DNA of 64,000 nucleotides from Lachnospiraceae bacterium (GCA_022792835.1 JAAWBT010000014.1:1-64000); one strand, 5' to 3'. Positions 52,801 to 60,191 are shown, numbered from the stretch's first letter. Made by a program: numbers and translations. The notes: generated from the sequence alone by a model not told the origin.

Positions 52801-53029
52801 ATTCAACCACACTGAGCGGGTGTTGCAGAGTGCTCTGATTATGCTGTTCCAAGATTTGTTTAAAATTTTCCCACAAGGCTTCCGTTGTCTTGATTTTCGG
52901 TTCATATTTCCACAACTTTGTTTTTACAAGATAGCTGCCTGTTTCCCTGACTCTGCCACTTTTCCCTCCAGTCATTCTTTTACCGGAAAGATATTGGATC
53001 AGCTCATTCTCAAATTCATTTTCTTTCAT
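49832..53029 (-). CDS. hsdR: Type I restriction endonuclease subunit R
   Basis: Motor-nuclease subunit of 1065 residues. The N-terminal nuclease domain has GLPVIQIEEKTGTHDVNEA (PD-(D/E)xK-type E-x-K). The motor carries GYIWHTTGSGKTITS (Walker A), FIVDEAHRSTRGEYF (DEAH), YTGTPMF, and later QLLTGFDAPELNTLYVDR and LIQAYSRTNRI. The C-terminus is a helical assembly domain. The reading frame is intact, so the system is probably active. The start overlaps the half-S gene by four bases (ATGA). Confidence 0.95.
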   Translation of the reverse strand: MKENEFENELIQYLSGKRMTGGKSGRVRETGSYLVKTKLWKYEPKIKTTEALWENFKQILEQHNQSTLQHPLSVVEFNQVKKIISDLHTPYEAGQFLYGLNGVSQIEVDLDDGRHVFLTVFDQREIGAGDTVYQVVNQIKRSAVIAGKPERRFDTTLLINGLPVIQIEEKTGTHDVNEALNQMHQYIDENQYRDIFSTVQILVAMTPNNVKYMANTTAEQFNKEFAFHWQRKEDNSIVRSWKEFADAMLSIPMAHQMAVNYMILDGTKNRETLKVMRPYQVHATQKVIEAVKHADFESGKKKIGYIWHTTGSGKTITSFKTAWLASRLPNVDKVVFVVDRIALTRQTNERYQAYDPDGDTGEHLSAGGVWETKSTADLSRKLRSRDNKIIVTSVQKLGMLVKRKNFKSPEKNIVFIVDEAHRSTRGEYFAAIQKAFKRSLWVGYTGTPMFDETATGLATEEVFGRLLHAYTIREAIADKNVLGFKVDFETTIDEEKMRLQYLPGFYKMRHPKWSEAQIETKIRHLTAEDMDDTIEPSFYDENEEHIRLVVEDVFKNWKNRSNDGKYNALFTTHVGGGRASIPMAMMYYREFQRVNAENREKGKTVLKVAVTFSPDTSNHDTQLETNRSLSEAIVQYNREFDTTFEVKDVAGYTEDVRSRLDRTAKDGKYLDLVIVVEQLLTGFDAPELNTLYVDRTLKGANLIQAYSRTNRISDRQEKPWGRIVNYRWPAQNEKLMNAALAIYANRDSANLSEETKKQLNEEAGIIAKPFLPIFEEVRKIVDELKNMTNGFQKIPESEKQKEQMLELLRQYSVGMAKLKQYDPECVNGEKIGFDYEEPDDLIKALGMEPDEEIMLTSVLSNELKQELAKERNVPVFQIELKMTHVKDIQVDYDYLTELVEELLNQVHEEDEEGICKTKEKIRQFAGGLEDRQYAFRIMNAAEAIINGLYPADPNFKYPARLERGSGKVIEEANNVSLDRCFQEFRIKWGIIDIISSAEMRALFERHRYGQRDLDDTGRIQDIIAKGSQSYTVLSHDRQVQALSRIKYRNGLRDAIYQLADELVKH

Positions 53030-53598
53030 ATGCTCACCTCTCCCAAGTAGCCAAGCAAAAGAAGCTTTTCTTCTTCTGCCACTCGTTTCTTTAAGGCTTC
53101 CACCCGCAGCTGCTTCAAATAAATTTCTCCTATGATTCTCTGTCTCTCCAAAGGGGGCAGAGGAGGGAGCTCCAATTCCCTCAACTGTTTCAAGGTGTAT
53201 TTCAAAATAGAGGACCCCTGCAGTCCTGCCTGAAACTGTTTTTGAATTCTCCTGTCCTCATTTAAAAGATAAATCAAAAATGCCGGAACTACAGAACCGT
53301 CTGTAAACATTTTGATGTAATTCTGTGTGTACAGATATCCTTCATGTCTCTTGCTCACCATACAGGCATTTCCCGATATCAGGCTGAAAATCAGATCTCC
53401 TGCGAAAAGCGTGGACACCTCATCTCTGGTACAGATCTTTTTCCTCTCTCCACAAGTTGCTTCTATTCCAGCCAGATCCCCCAGCAAATCATTCTGGCTG
53501 TAAATCCAATACACCGGTGCCTGGCTATCGGCGGATTCCCTGATTCGGAATTGAGGGGCACCCCCCACAAGCTTTACATGATTCTTCAATCTGCCCAT
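53026..53598 (-). CDS. Half-size HsdS-like protein (single target-recognition domain)
   Basis: A 190-residue protein at the head of the type I operon. I start it at the ATG at 53596-53598 with GAAAGG upstream. The stretch RIRESADSQAPVYWIYSQNDLLGDL, followed by FAGDLIFSLISGNACMVSKRHEGYLYTQNYIK, and a C-terminal helix (PPLERQRIIGEIYLKQLRVEALKKRV) match one half of an S subunit: one recognition domain plus one coiled coil. It may dimerise into a second specificity subunit, or regulate assembly of the main complex. Such half-S genes are common in this position in Clostridia, in my recollection. Confidence 0.8.
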   Translation of the reverse strand: MGRLKNHVKLVGGAPQFRIRESADSQAPVYWIYSQNDLLGDLAGIEATCGERKKICTRDEVSTLFAGDLIFSLISGNACMVSKRHEGYLYTQNYIKMFTDGSVVPAFLIYLLNEDRRIQKQFQAGLQGSSILKYTLKQLRELELPPLPPLERQRIIGEIYLKQLRVEALKKRVAEEEKLLLLGYLGEVSI

Positions 53599-53641
53599 TA
53601 TTTTTGTGCCTTTCAAAAACTACATTTTCTTTGTCTTTTTT

Positions 53642-53670
53642 AGTATAACACCAACTTCTCCGTCTGTCAA
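53642..53670 (-). promoter_or_regulatory. Strong sigma-A promoter of the defence operon
   Basis: TTGACA (53670-53665), exactly 17 bases, then TATACT (53647-53642) on the minus strand. The start point near 53635 gives a leader of about 37 nt before the half-S gene. One transcript could carry half-S, hsdR, hsdS, kwaA, kwaB and hsdM. Confidence 0.85.
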
Positions 53671-53778
53671 TTATAGTTTGTAATTTTAATAAATCACATT
53701 TTTGTATCTTCATCTGGCATTATACCGTGAAACATGCTATACTATCCCTTAGTTTTGAGCAAAAGGAGGAAAAGCCTT

Positions 53779-54771
53779 ATGACCTGCAGCCACTGCGGCC
53801 TTGAACTGATTGAAAACGCAAAATTCTGTCCCCGGTGCGGCGCTCCTGCCACGCCTCCCCCCAAAACGCCGACACCGCCGCCCGCTCAAGACGCTTCTAC
53901 GCCGCCCGCCTGCCAGGTTCCGGTCCGGAAGAAAAAGGGCAGCGCCACCGTCTGTTTTGCTCTCCTCTCCCTCATTCTGGCAGTGGTGCTGGTTCTTCAA
54001 AACCTTGGGATCATCGGCCTGATTGGGGAAACAGACAGGAGCAGCGCCAGAATGCGGATGGAAGGAGCCGGCTATGCTTCTGCCGAAGAGGCGGTGGAGG
54101 CTTACATAAATGCCTTGAAACAAGGGGATGTCCCAGCCGCTCTTTCTACCTTTGCCATTGAGACTTATGTGGACAGCTATGACACGCAGGCCGGTCTTTT
54201 CTATACAGGGGCATGGCTACCGGCCGTCAGTTCTGACGGCACCTATGAGCTCCTAGGCAGTGATTATGAGCGGCAACTCCGGTGTTTTTCCAGACAGGCC
54301 TCCATTACCCAGAAGCTTTACGGACAGCTCATCAATTACTCCGCTTATTTCCAGGAAGAAAAAATTTTTCTCAATAACGAAAACGGAACACCCGTCGCTT
54401 TTAGGGAGGAAGAGGACGTCAAAGAATTTCTCCGTGTTTATCGGGAAAGCTCTTTTGGAAAAGCTCTGGCTGAAATGGAACTGAAAGACTTCGTGGACCC
54501 GAAAGACTTGTGTGAAGCCTATGGGTCTGAAGCCCATCTGAAAAACATGAGTGAGAGGGGGCAGCTCTTTGGCTGTGACGAATATAAAAGTGTCGCCGCC
54601 CGCATAAGCTTAAACGGAGAAACCTGGCTGCTCACCATGGACTGTATATGTTATGGAGGCCGCTGGTATAATCTGAGCCAGTCCAGCGTCTTGTCTAACA
54701 TGCTGGGAGCCTCTGTCTACCTGTACGGACTGATCCCTTATTCCATAACAGGAAACAGCCTCTTTCCCTGA
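53779..54771 (+). CDS. Zinc-ribbon, single-pass membrane protein of unknown function
   Basis: A 330-residue protein started at the ATG at 53779 (AAAGGAGG ten bases upstream). Residues 3-22 form a zinc ribbon (CSHCGLELIENAKFCPRCG), followed by a Pro/Thr-rich linker, one membrane helix (about residues 58-78, CFALLSLILAVVLVLQNLGIIG) and an extracytoplasmic domain with an N-terminal AEEAVEAYINALKQGDVPAAL motif, typical of small helical ligand- or stress-linked folds. The family is not recognised. Its layout resembles the gene at 10894. It stands alone, with its own terminator. Confidence 0.78.
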   Translation: MTCSHCGLELIENAKFCPRCGAPATPPPKTPTPPPAQDASTPPACQVPVRKKKGSATVCFALLSLILAVVLVLQNLGIIGLIGETDRSSARMRMEGAGYASAEEAVEAYINALKQGDVPAALSTFAIETYVDSYDTQAGLFYTGAWLPAVSSDGTYELLGSDYERQLRCFSRQASITQKLYGQLINYSAYFQEEKIFLNNENGTPVAFREEEDVKEFLRVYRESSFGKALAEMELKDFVDPKDLCEAYGSEAHLKNMSERGQLFGCDEYKSVAARISLNGETWLLTMDCICYGGRWYNLSQSSVLSNMLGASVYLYGLIPYSITGNSLFP

Positions 54772-54817
54772 CTGTCCCTACTGGAAGCATGGTTCAGCAG
54801 GCCGGCCCTGCGTATAC

Positions 54818-54877
54818 AAAAAGTCCCGGAAAGTCCTTCTTCCTGTACATAAAGGAAAGGAACTCCCGGGACTTTTT
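54818..54877. terminator. Bidirectional terminator between the zinc-ribbon gene and pfpI-like gene
   Basis: AAAAAGTCCCGG and CCGGGACTTTTT flank a longer inner hairpin (AGTCCTT..AAGGAACT). The two neighbouring genes converge here. Confidence 0.85.
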
Positions 54878-54925
54878 CCGGTCTTTTTGATTGTTGTCTT
54901 TCTGTTTTATGGGGACTGAGGAAGT

Positions 54926-55477
54926 TTACGGATGCTGAATGGCAGACCGTACCTCAGCCGACACCTCGTCACTTACCAGCACCTTAAGAAGCTCCAGCCC
55001 TTGGTCAATGGCAAAACCAAGGCCCCGGCCCGTGACCACATTGCCGTCTCGCACCACACCTTCACTGGAATGCTCTGCCCCGAGGAGTTTGTCCTCCCAT
55101 CCAGGATAACAGGTGGCCCGCTTTCCCTCCAGGCAGTGGTACTTTCCGAGAACACTGGGCGCCGCGCAGATGGCCGCCAATACTTTTCCTTCTCCTTTAA
55201 ACTTCTGGAGCATCTCTCCCAGTTCCTCGTGCTCCGAAAGATGAGTGGTTCCGGGCATGCCTCCCGGCAGAAAGATTCCATCGCAGGCATCACAGCCTTC
55301 TTTTGACCACATACAGTCCGCCCGGACCGCAATCTTATGGGATCCGGTCACCAAAAGCTCCTCCCCCATGGAAGCCAGTACCACTTCAACTCCACCTCTT
55401 CTTAAAATATCCACAACCGCCAGACACTCCACCTCTTCCAGGCCTTCTGCCATGCAGACATATATCTTGCTGCCCAT
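54926..55477 (-). CDS. DJ-1/PfpI family protein
   Basis: A 183-residue protein of the DJ-1/PfpI superfamily. It contains the nucleophile-elbow motif AAICAAPSVLG (Cys near residue 104), the preceding FLPGGMPGTTHL and the acidic EGLEEVE (residues 11-17) whose glutamate orders the cysteine. Members are deglycase-like enzymes, chaperones or unknown; the exact task is unclear. A clear promoter lies 50-80 bp upstream (55527-55555) and AGGAGG precedes the ATG. Confidence 0.9.
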   Translation of the reverse strand: MGSKIYVCMAEGLEEVECLAVVDILRRGGVEVVLASMGEELLVTGSHKIAVRADCMWSKEGCDACDGIFLPGGMPGTTHLSEHEELGEMLQKFKGEGKVLAAICAAPSVLGKYHCLEGKRATCYPGWEDKLLGAEHSSEGVVRDGNVVTGRGLGFAIDQGLELLKVLVSDEVSAEVRSAIQHP

Positions 55478-55526
55478 AATTATAACCTCCTCCTGTTAAT
55501 CTTCTTCACTATAACACAACAGGTTT

Positions 55527-55555
55527 ATTATACCATTTCATCTGGTCTTTCACAA
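55527..55555 (-). promoter_or_regulatory. Promoter of the DJ-1/PfpI gene
   Basis: On the minus strand TTGTGA (55555-55550), 17 bases, then TATAAT (55532-55527), with TGG just before the -10 as an extended element. Confidence 0.7.
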
Positions 55556-55633
55556 TGGAGGATTTCTTTTCTCATCCAAATATGTTAGGATAGGGACAAT
55601 AACTACTTTTTCTAATGCTGAAAGGAGCCTCTT

Positions 55634-56065
55634 ATGGAAATTGAACGGAAATTTCTGGTAAAGAAACTGCCGGAAAACCTGGAAACTTATCCTTGTCTGC
55701 TCATTGAGCAGGCTTATCTGTGCACAGACCCAGTAGTCCGCATCCGCCGTCAGAATGACGATTATTATATGACCTACAAAGGGCGGGGCCTTATGGAACG
55801 GGAAGAATACAATCTCCCCTTAAATGCCAAAGCCTATGTCCATCTCAAGACCAAGGCAGACGGACGCGCCATCACCAAAAAACGTTACTGTATTCCCCTT
55901 GGGACGCTTACCATTGAGCTGGATATTTTTTCCTCTCCAGAGGGCCTTATCTTGGCTGAAGTGGAATTTCCAACAAGAGAAGCGGCCCTCTCCTTCACGC
56001 CCCCTGAATGGTTTGGAAAGGACGTGACAAAAGACAGCCGCTATCACAACAGCAACATGATTTAA
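55634..56065 (+). CDS. CYTH domain protein (triphosphate-tunnel enzyme)
   Basis: A 143-residue CYTH-superfamily protein that probably hydrolyses inorganic triphosphate or a nucleoside triphosphate. The N-terminal MEIERKFLVKKLP is the EIERKF metal-binding signature, and the tunnel strands YYMTYKGRG, TKKRYCIPLG and LILAEVEFPT supply alternate charged residues. The small size matches the YgiF/ygbD-like bacterial form. Ribosome site AAAGGAG is 8 bases upstream. It converges on the exporter gene with a four-base overlap at 56062-56065. Confidence 0.9.
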   Translation: MEIERKFLVKKLPENLETYPCLLIEQAYLCTDPVVRIRRQNDDYYMTYKGRGLMEREEYNLPLNAKAYVHLKTKADGRAITKKRYCIPLGTLTIELDIFSSPEGLILAEVEFPTREAALSFTPPEWFGKDVTKDSRYHNSNMI

Positions 56066-57093
56066 TTTTTTTCTTCCGCTTTTTCCGGAAAATGGATATC
56101 CACAAACCGCTTTTTTACCAGAAGAAAATCCTGGATGCTTTTCATAATATGATACAGGATTGCCCGGCCTTCCAGCTCCTCCCTGTCGATTGGCAGAGGC
56201 TCCTTCCCCATATCCTCAAACATTTCCTCCAGCCGCTCAAGCTGCGGCCCGGGCACATTGAGCTCTGTCACATGATCTGCCAGGTAAAGCATATAGTCCG
56301 CCACCAGCCTCGCCTGGTCCGGCACGATGCGCAGCCACCACATTCCAGAGTGAAGGTTATAGAGGGTCTTGCACTGATCCATTCTCATCTCGAAATAATC
56401 AATGTAATACTCCGGATCGGCGCGAAACGAATTTTCCTGGTATTCGTAAGCCTCCCTGATGTATTCCCGGATCGCCTCCTCCAGCCTGCCCACATGCCCC
56501 CACACATCCACTTCCATAATTTTGTTGGAAAGATAGGCTGCTACCTCCCCAAAAATAAACTGCAGCTGTTCCTCCGTATAAGCCATTTTGTCCCTGAGGT
56601 GCTCCTCCTGGCTGCGGTTGTGGTGAAACAGATTCAGCACAAAGGCAATGGCGCTCCCGATAAACACCAGCAGAAATTCATTGAGGAAAAAAGACGGACT
56701 GAAATCCAACGTTGTCAGAAAATGGGTTCCGATCACTGCATTGACCGACAGGGTTGCCATCCAACCCGACACCTGGCACATAACAACTGTCAGGAAAATA
56801 AAGACTCCAAATGCAAGCCATTCACTCCGAAAAGGAATAAAGGTAATCCATGAGAACAAGACAACCACCGCAAAAGTCACAAACCGGGCAAGGGCCAGCT
56901 TGATGGTCCCCCGCTTTGTGGTCACCAGTGTAAGCAGCGTCACAATCCCCGCCGAAGCAGAAAACTGCAGTTCGAGAAGCTCCGCCACATAAATGGCAAT
57001 ACTGCTTCCCACTGCAATTTTCGCGGCAAGCATCAATATTTTAATAATCTGCCTTTTCCCTGGCAACAGCATTTTCTTTAAACGTTCTCTCAA
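56062..57093 (-). CDS. Aromatic acid exporter (ArAE/FUSC-like) membrane protein
   Basis: A membrane protein of about 343 residues with six N-terminal helices in two groups and a large cytoplasmic helical domain (residues about 165-340), as in FUSC/ArAE exporters. Patches include ASAGIVTLLTLVTTKRGTIKLALARF and GSAIAFVLNLFHHNRSQEEHLRDKM. The substrate is unknown. The ORF track begins 14 codons earlier; a TTG at 57091-57093 with GGAGG seven bases upstream (giving LRERLKKMLLPGKRQ as the N-terminus) fits better, though the ATG at codon 22 is also possible. Confidence 0.78.
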   Translation of the reverse strand: MRERLKKMLLPGKRQIIKILMLAAKIAVGSSIAIYVAELLELQFSASAGIVTLLTLVTTKRGTIKLALARFVTFAVVVLFSWITFIPFRSEWLAFGVFIFLTVVMCQVSGWMATLSVNAVIGTHFLTTLDFSPSFFLNEFLLVFIGSAIAFVLNLFHHNRSQEEHLRDKMAYTEEQLQFIFGEVAAYLSNKIMEVDVWGHVGRLEEAIREYIREAYEYQENSFRADPEYYIDYFEMRMDQCKTLYNLHSGMWWLRIVPDQARLVADYMLYLADHVTELNVPGPQLERLEEMFEDMGKEPLPIDREELEGRAILYHIMKSIQDFLLVKKRFVDIHFPEKAEEKN

Positions 57094-57194
57094 TCCTCTT
57101 CCTCCCTTTGTATCCTGTCTACAGTCTCTCCTCATCCCCGTGCTGTTTTTACGAGATCAAACACTCTGTTTCGGTCATTATAGCATTTCTTCCT

Positions 57195-57476
57195 CTATAA
57201 AGTAAATAGGTGATCATCCTTCAGTGGGATCTGATGCAGATATTTTTCCTTCGTGGCCATTCCTCCCCGGATATGCCTCTCCGACTTATTCACATCCAGC
57301 ACAAGGCGGGCTCTGGAGGCTAGAGTCGGATTGATCCGCACAAGACGATCTGTTACGTCTTTATGTACCGTACTCTTGCTGATTCCAAATTTTTTCGCAG
57401 TCTGACGCACGGTCGCATTGGTTTCAATAATATAATTGGCAATTTCCACTGCCCGCTCTTCGATATAATCTTTCAA
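57195..57476 (-). CDS. spoIIID: Sporulation transcription factor SpoIIID
   Basis: A 93-residue helix-turn-helix protein that acts in the mother cell after engulfment. It aligns well with B. subtilis SpoIIID from memory: MKDYIEERAVEIANYIIETNATVRQTAKKFGISKSTVHKD, then RLVRINPTLASRARLVLDVNKSERHIRGGMATKEKY. It shows that the organism is a spore-former. The start codon is TTG. A possible CATAATAT element lies about 50 bp upstream, but no promoter of sigma-E type can be claimed with confidence. Confidence 0.95.
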   Translation of the reverse strand: MKDYIEERAVEIANYIIETNATVRQTAKKFGISKSTVHKDVTDRLVRINPTLASRARLVLDVNKSERHIRGGMATKEKYLHQIPLKDDHLFTL

Positions 57477-57563
57477 GACCTAATCCCTGCAACTGTTTTT
57501 TACATATTATGCAGAAAGGTTTCTGATTATTAGTCTTTCCCTGCAGGCTGATCCCGACATCCG

Positions 57564-57597
57564 AGAAAACACCCCGGGCTGCAGATTCCCGGGGCGC
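57564..57597 (-). terminator. Terminator after the WYL-like regulator gene
   Basis: CCCCGGG (57572-57578) pairs with CCCGGGG (57588-57594); on the minus strand a TGTTTTCT tail follows. It lies right after the stop at 57601. Confidence 0.75.
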
Positions 57598-57600
57598 CGT

Positions 57601-58224
57601 CTATCCTTCCTTATACATATTTCGGATTTCCTTCAGATATCTTTTGTACTCCTTAATCAGCTCAGGCGGTCCGGAGAGCCGTACCTGACAGCCGAATCTG
57701 GCCAGCCAGCCATAAAATTCCCCTCCTGGCTTTATTTTAAACTTAAGAGTTCTGCTTCCAGCCTTCTTTCCGCTCTTCATACGGACAAATCTCTCCCCCC
57801 CAAGCTCCTTCCAGATAAGCGCACTTGTCTCTTCTTCACAGACAAGCGCTGTCTTTAACTCCCCCAAAACCAGCCACTCTGGCAATGTATCCGGATTGAT
57901 TTCCCCCTCGGAAGGGGATGACGGAAGACCAATTTTTTCCGCATTTTCCTCATCTCCCGGACAAGGCCCTGTCCTTGGAAGCCCTTCCCGGCCTTCTTTT
58001 TCCAGATAGTATCCCGCCATGCGCCCTTTCCTCGCCGCGACAGGGTAACCGAATCTGCGAAGAGCGTCCAGGTCGTCATAAATCCGCTTCCGCTCCGCCT
58101 GGATCCCATGGGCGGCAAGCTCCCCCAGAATCTCCCGCATTGTCACCACATGTGTCTCGTCACTCTGCTCTAAAAGCTTCAATATGTACAAAACTTTCAA
58201 TTTCTGATTGGCCGCTCTCGCCAT
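57601..58224 (-). CDS. HTH (DeoR/WYL-like) transcription regulator, shortened effector region
   Basis: A 207-residue regulator, started at the ATG at 58222-58224 (GGAGGG eight bases upstream). Residues 5-75 form an N-terminal winged helix (KLKVLYILKLLEQSDETHVVTMREI, then ERKRIYDDLDALRRFGYPVA) as in YafY/WYL proteins. The rest is about half the usual length: no full WYL domain is visible, but the last 80 residues resemble the C-terminal WCX strand-helix (FKIKPGGEFYGWLARFGCQVRL). It may be a WYL protein that has lost its sensor domain. The target is unknown. A mobile element lies about 100 bp upstream. Confidence 0.75.
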   Translation of the reverse strand: MARAANQKLKVLYILKLLEQSDETHVVTMREILGELAAHGIQAERKRIYDDLDALRRFGYPVAARKGRMAGYYLEKEGREGLPRTGPCPGDEENAEKIGLPSSPSEGEINPDTLPEWLVLGELKTALVCEEETSALIWKELGGERFVRMKSGKKAGSRTLKFKIKPGGEFYGWLARFGCQVRLSGPPELIKEYKRYLKEIRNMYKEG

Positions 58225-58321
58225 ATCCGTCCCTCCTCTCCGCAAATACATTTCAGCGCCGTCAAGGGCCGCCCGGGCATCAAACCCCCTATAATTGTCC
58301 TGAAAATTTTATATATTCAAG

Positions 58322-58603
58322 GATACCATCGGTTGACAAGGACACACTCGCTCCAGTCTGCATGATTTGCCGGTTTTTCCGCGTTGTCCTCTCTCCGCGT
58401 ACATCCGGTACGCCTCTGTCGTCCGCCTTGAAAAACAGCCAAATCACTGCAGGTGGAGTCAGGGAGTCGGAAAGAGGGGAATTTTCCCATGGGCAAGGCA
58501 CTGGAACGACGCGTACAGAGAGGTACACGGAGAGAAAGTAACGCAGCTCATGTAGAAATCCCCCCTTCTCCGACCGTGTATGCTCTTGTGAACCGATGGT
58601 ATC
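58322..58603. mobile_element. Long copy of a palindromic MITE-like element (282 bp)
   Basis: Inverted ends GATACCATCGGTTGACAAG and the complement of TTGTGAACCGATGGTATC bound a 282-bp element with further internal symmetry (CTCTCCGCGTAC against GTACACGGAGAG). Its two outer arms match the 99-bp copy at 34513-34611 in reverse orientation with only a few differences. It encodes no convincing protein; ORFs in it (such as NRQIMQTGASVSLSTDGI) come from the repeat itself. The right end provides two bases of the malQ stop codon. Confidence 0.82.
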
Positions 58604-60101
58604 AATACCGGTTATATACATGCACCAGAAATCTTAAAAATCCAGCTTCCTGGGAGCCAAGCTGTCCCTCTCTCAGCCTCCATTTCCAGTTCCCCCCCAG
58701 AGTCGAAGGAAAATTCATCCTGGCAGAATTATCCAGACCAAGTACATCCTGAGCCTGGAAGATCACCACATCTGCAATGCTGCCGTAAGCCTGCCGGAAC
58801 AGCCCCTCTACAATATCATCTCGCTTTCTCGTGCCCAGCAGTTCAAACAGATAAGTCAGCACCTCATCCGACTTGTCGCAGAACAGCCCTGTCAGCGTCT
58901 CGTTGTCATGAGTTCCCCCATAGGCAACACAGTTGGAGGTTCTGTAATTGTGCGGCAGATGCTCGTTGGCCGGATCGCCGTCAAAGCCAAAAGCCAGAAC
59001 TTTCATGCCCGGATAGCCATTCGCCTTGAGAAGCTCTCTCACTTCCGGCGTCACCGTTCCCAGATCCTCAGCGATGATCTTCATATTTCCGGCTTCTTCA
59101 TTGATCACATCCGTAAGCTTTGTTCCAGGCCCAGGCTGATAAGAACCAGTTCTGCTGTCCTTTGCGCCTCCCGGCACTGCATAATATCTGGTAATCCCAA
59201 TAAAATGGTCAATCCGGAGCGCATCATACAGTTCTCTTGAAGAGATGATCCTCCTGCGCCACCAGGTAAAATCGTCTTTTTCCATTGCCTCCCAGTCATA
59301 AAGAGGGTTTCCCCAAAGCTGCCCCGTCTCGCTGAAAGCATCCGGCGGCACCCCGGCAATGAATTTCGGCAGAAGATTCTCCTCATCCAACTGGAACAGA
59401 CCTGGATGGCTCCACACGTCGGCACTGTCAAGAGCCGCGTAAATGGGAATATCGCCAATGATCTGGATCCCCTTTTCCTTCGCATAAGCCTTAAGCTTCC
59501 TCCACTGCCGGAAGAAGTAGTACTGGCAGAACTCCCAAAAATCAATCTCCTCCTTCAGAAGCTCCCTGTATCTGATAAGGGTTTCTTCCTTGCGGAATCG
59601 AAGATCCGGCTCCCACAGAAGCCAGCTCTCGTTCTCGAACTGCCCCTTACAGGCCATATAAAGGGCATAATCCTCCAGCCAGTAGACATTTTCCTCCTGG
59701 AATGCCTTAAATTCCGCTGTCTCTTTGTGATGGCTGCTCCCAAAGGCTTTCCTGAGGACCCGGAATCGGTTCCGGTAAATGTCTTCATAGGAAACATAAG
59801 ACTCCTGGTCGCCCCAGAAGAACTTCTCTGCATCCCACTTCTCCAGAAGTCCTTCTTCCATCAAAAACTCCAGATCAATAAAATAGGGATTTCCGGCAAA
59901 GGCAGAAAAAGACTGATAGGGGCTGTCTCCGTAGCTTGTCGGCCCCATGGGGAGCACCTGCCAGTATTTCTGTCCTGCACATTTCAGGAAATCAATAAAC
60001 TCGTAAGCCGCCTTTCCAAAAGTTCCGATTCCATAAGGGGACGGAAGGCTGGTAATCGGAAGCAAAACTCCTGCTCCCCTCTCCAAAGTCTGATTTTTCA
60101 T
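58602..60101 (-). CDS. malQ: 4-alpha-glucanotransferase (amylomaltase)
   Basis: Transfers glucan segments between maltodextrins in glycogen or maltose use. The 499-residue GH77 enzyme has SLPSPYGIGTFGKAAYEFIDFL, QVLPMGPTSYGDSPYQSFSAFAGNPYFIDL, the catalytic-region motifs ALRIDHFIGITRYYAVP, IAEDLGTVTPEVRELL and YGGTHDNETLTG. The TGA stop straddles the boundary of the mobile element; the C-terminus (GNWKWRL...VHVYNRY) still has normal length. The start used is the second of two adjacent ATGs, because GGAGG is five bases before it. Confidence 0.95.
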   Translation of the reverse strand: MKNQTLERGAGVLLPITSLPSPYGIGTFGKAAYEFIDFLKCAGQKYWQVLPMGPTSYGDSPYQSFSAFAGNPYFIDLEFLMEEGLLEKWDAEKFFWGDQESYVSYEDIYRNRFRVLRKAFGSSHHKETAEFKAFQEENVYWLEDYALYMACKGQFENESWLLWEPDLRFRKEETLIRYRELLKEEIDFWEFCQYYFFRQWRKLKAYAKEKGIQIIGDIPIYAALDSADVWSHPGLFQLDEENLLPKFIAGVPPDAFSETGQLWGNPLYDWEAMEKDDFTWWRRRIISSRELYDALRIDHFIGITRYYAVPGGAKDSRTGSYQPGPGTKLTDVINEEAGNMKIIAEDLGTVTPEVRELLKANGYPGMKVLAFGFDGDPANEHLPHNYRTSNCVAYGGTHDNETLTGLFCDKSDEVLTYLFELLGTRKRDDIVEGLFRQAYGSIADVVIFQAQDVLGLDNSARMNFPSTLGGNWKWRLREGQLGSQEAGFLRFLVHVYNRY

Positions 60102-60168
60102 CATTACCTCCATTCTGTACGTGCTTTACAGCATTGCATACCCCGTTTTATTGGGTACAAACAGGTAT

Positions 60169-60191
60169 GGGTGAACTACCTTTGTTCACCC
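60169..60191. promoter_or_regulatory. Inverted repeat in the malQ leader, possible operator or RNA stem
   Basis: GGGTGAAC and GTTCACCC are perfect eight-base arms separated by seven bases. The repeat lies 37-59 bases downstream of the predicted malQ start point. It could bind a sugar-responsive repressor or form a hairpin in the message. Confidence 0.5.

Noticed and set aside
49832-53029. Frameshift or degradation of hsdR
   Set aside because: The reading frame is continuous for 1065 residues with nuclease and motor motifs intact.
58289-58621. 110-residue ORF inside the long mobile element (and similar ones at 34299-34640 and 34372-34626)
   Set aside because: Their shared phrases come from the repeat sequence read in different frames; there is no ribosome site and the frame differs between copies.
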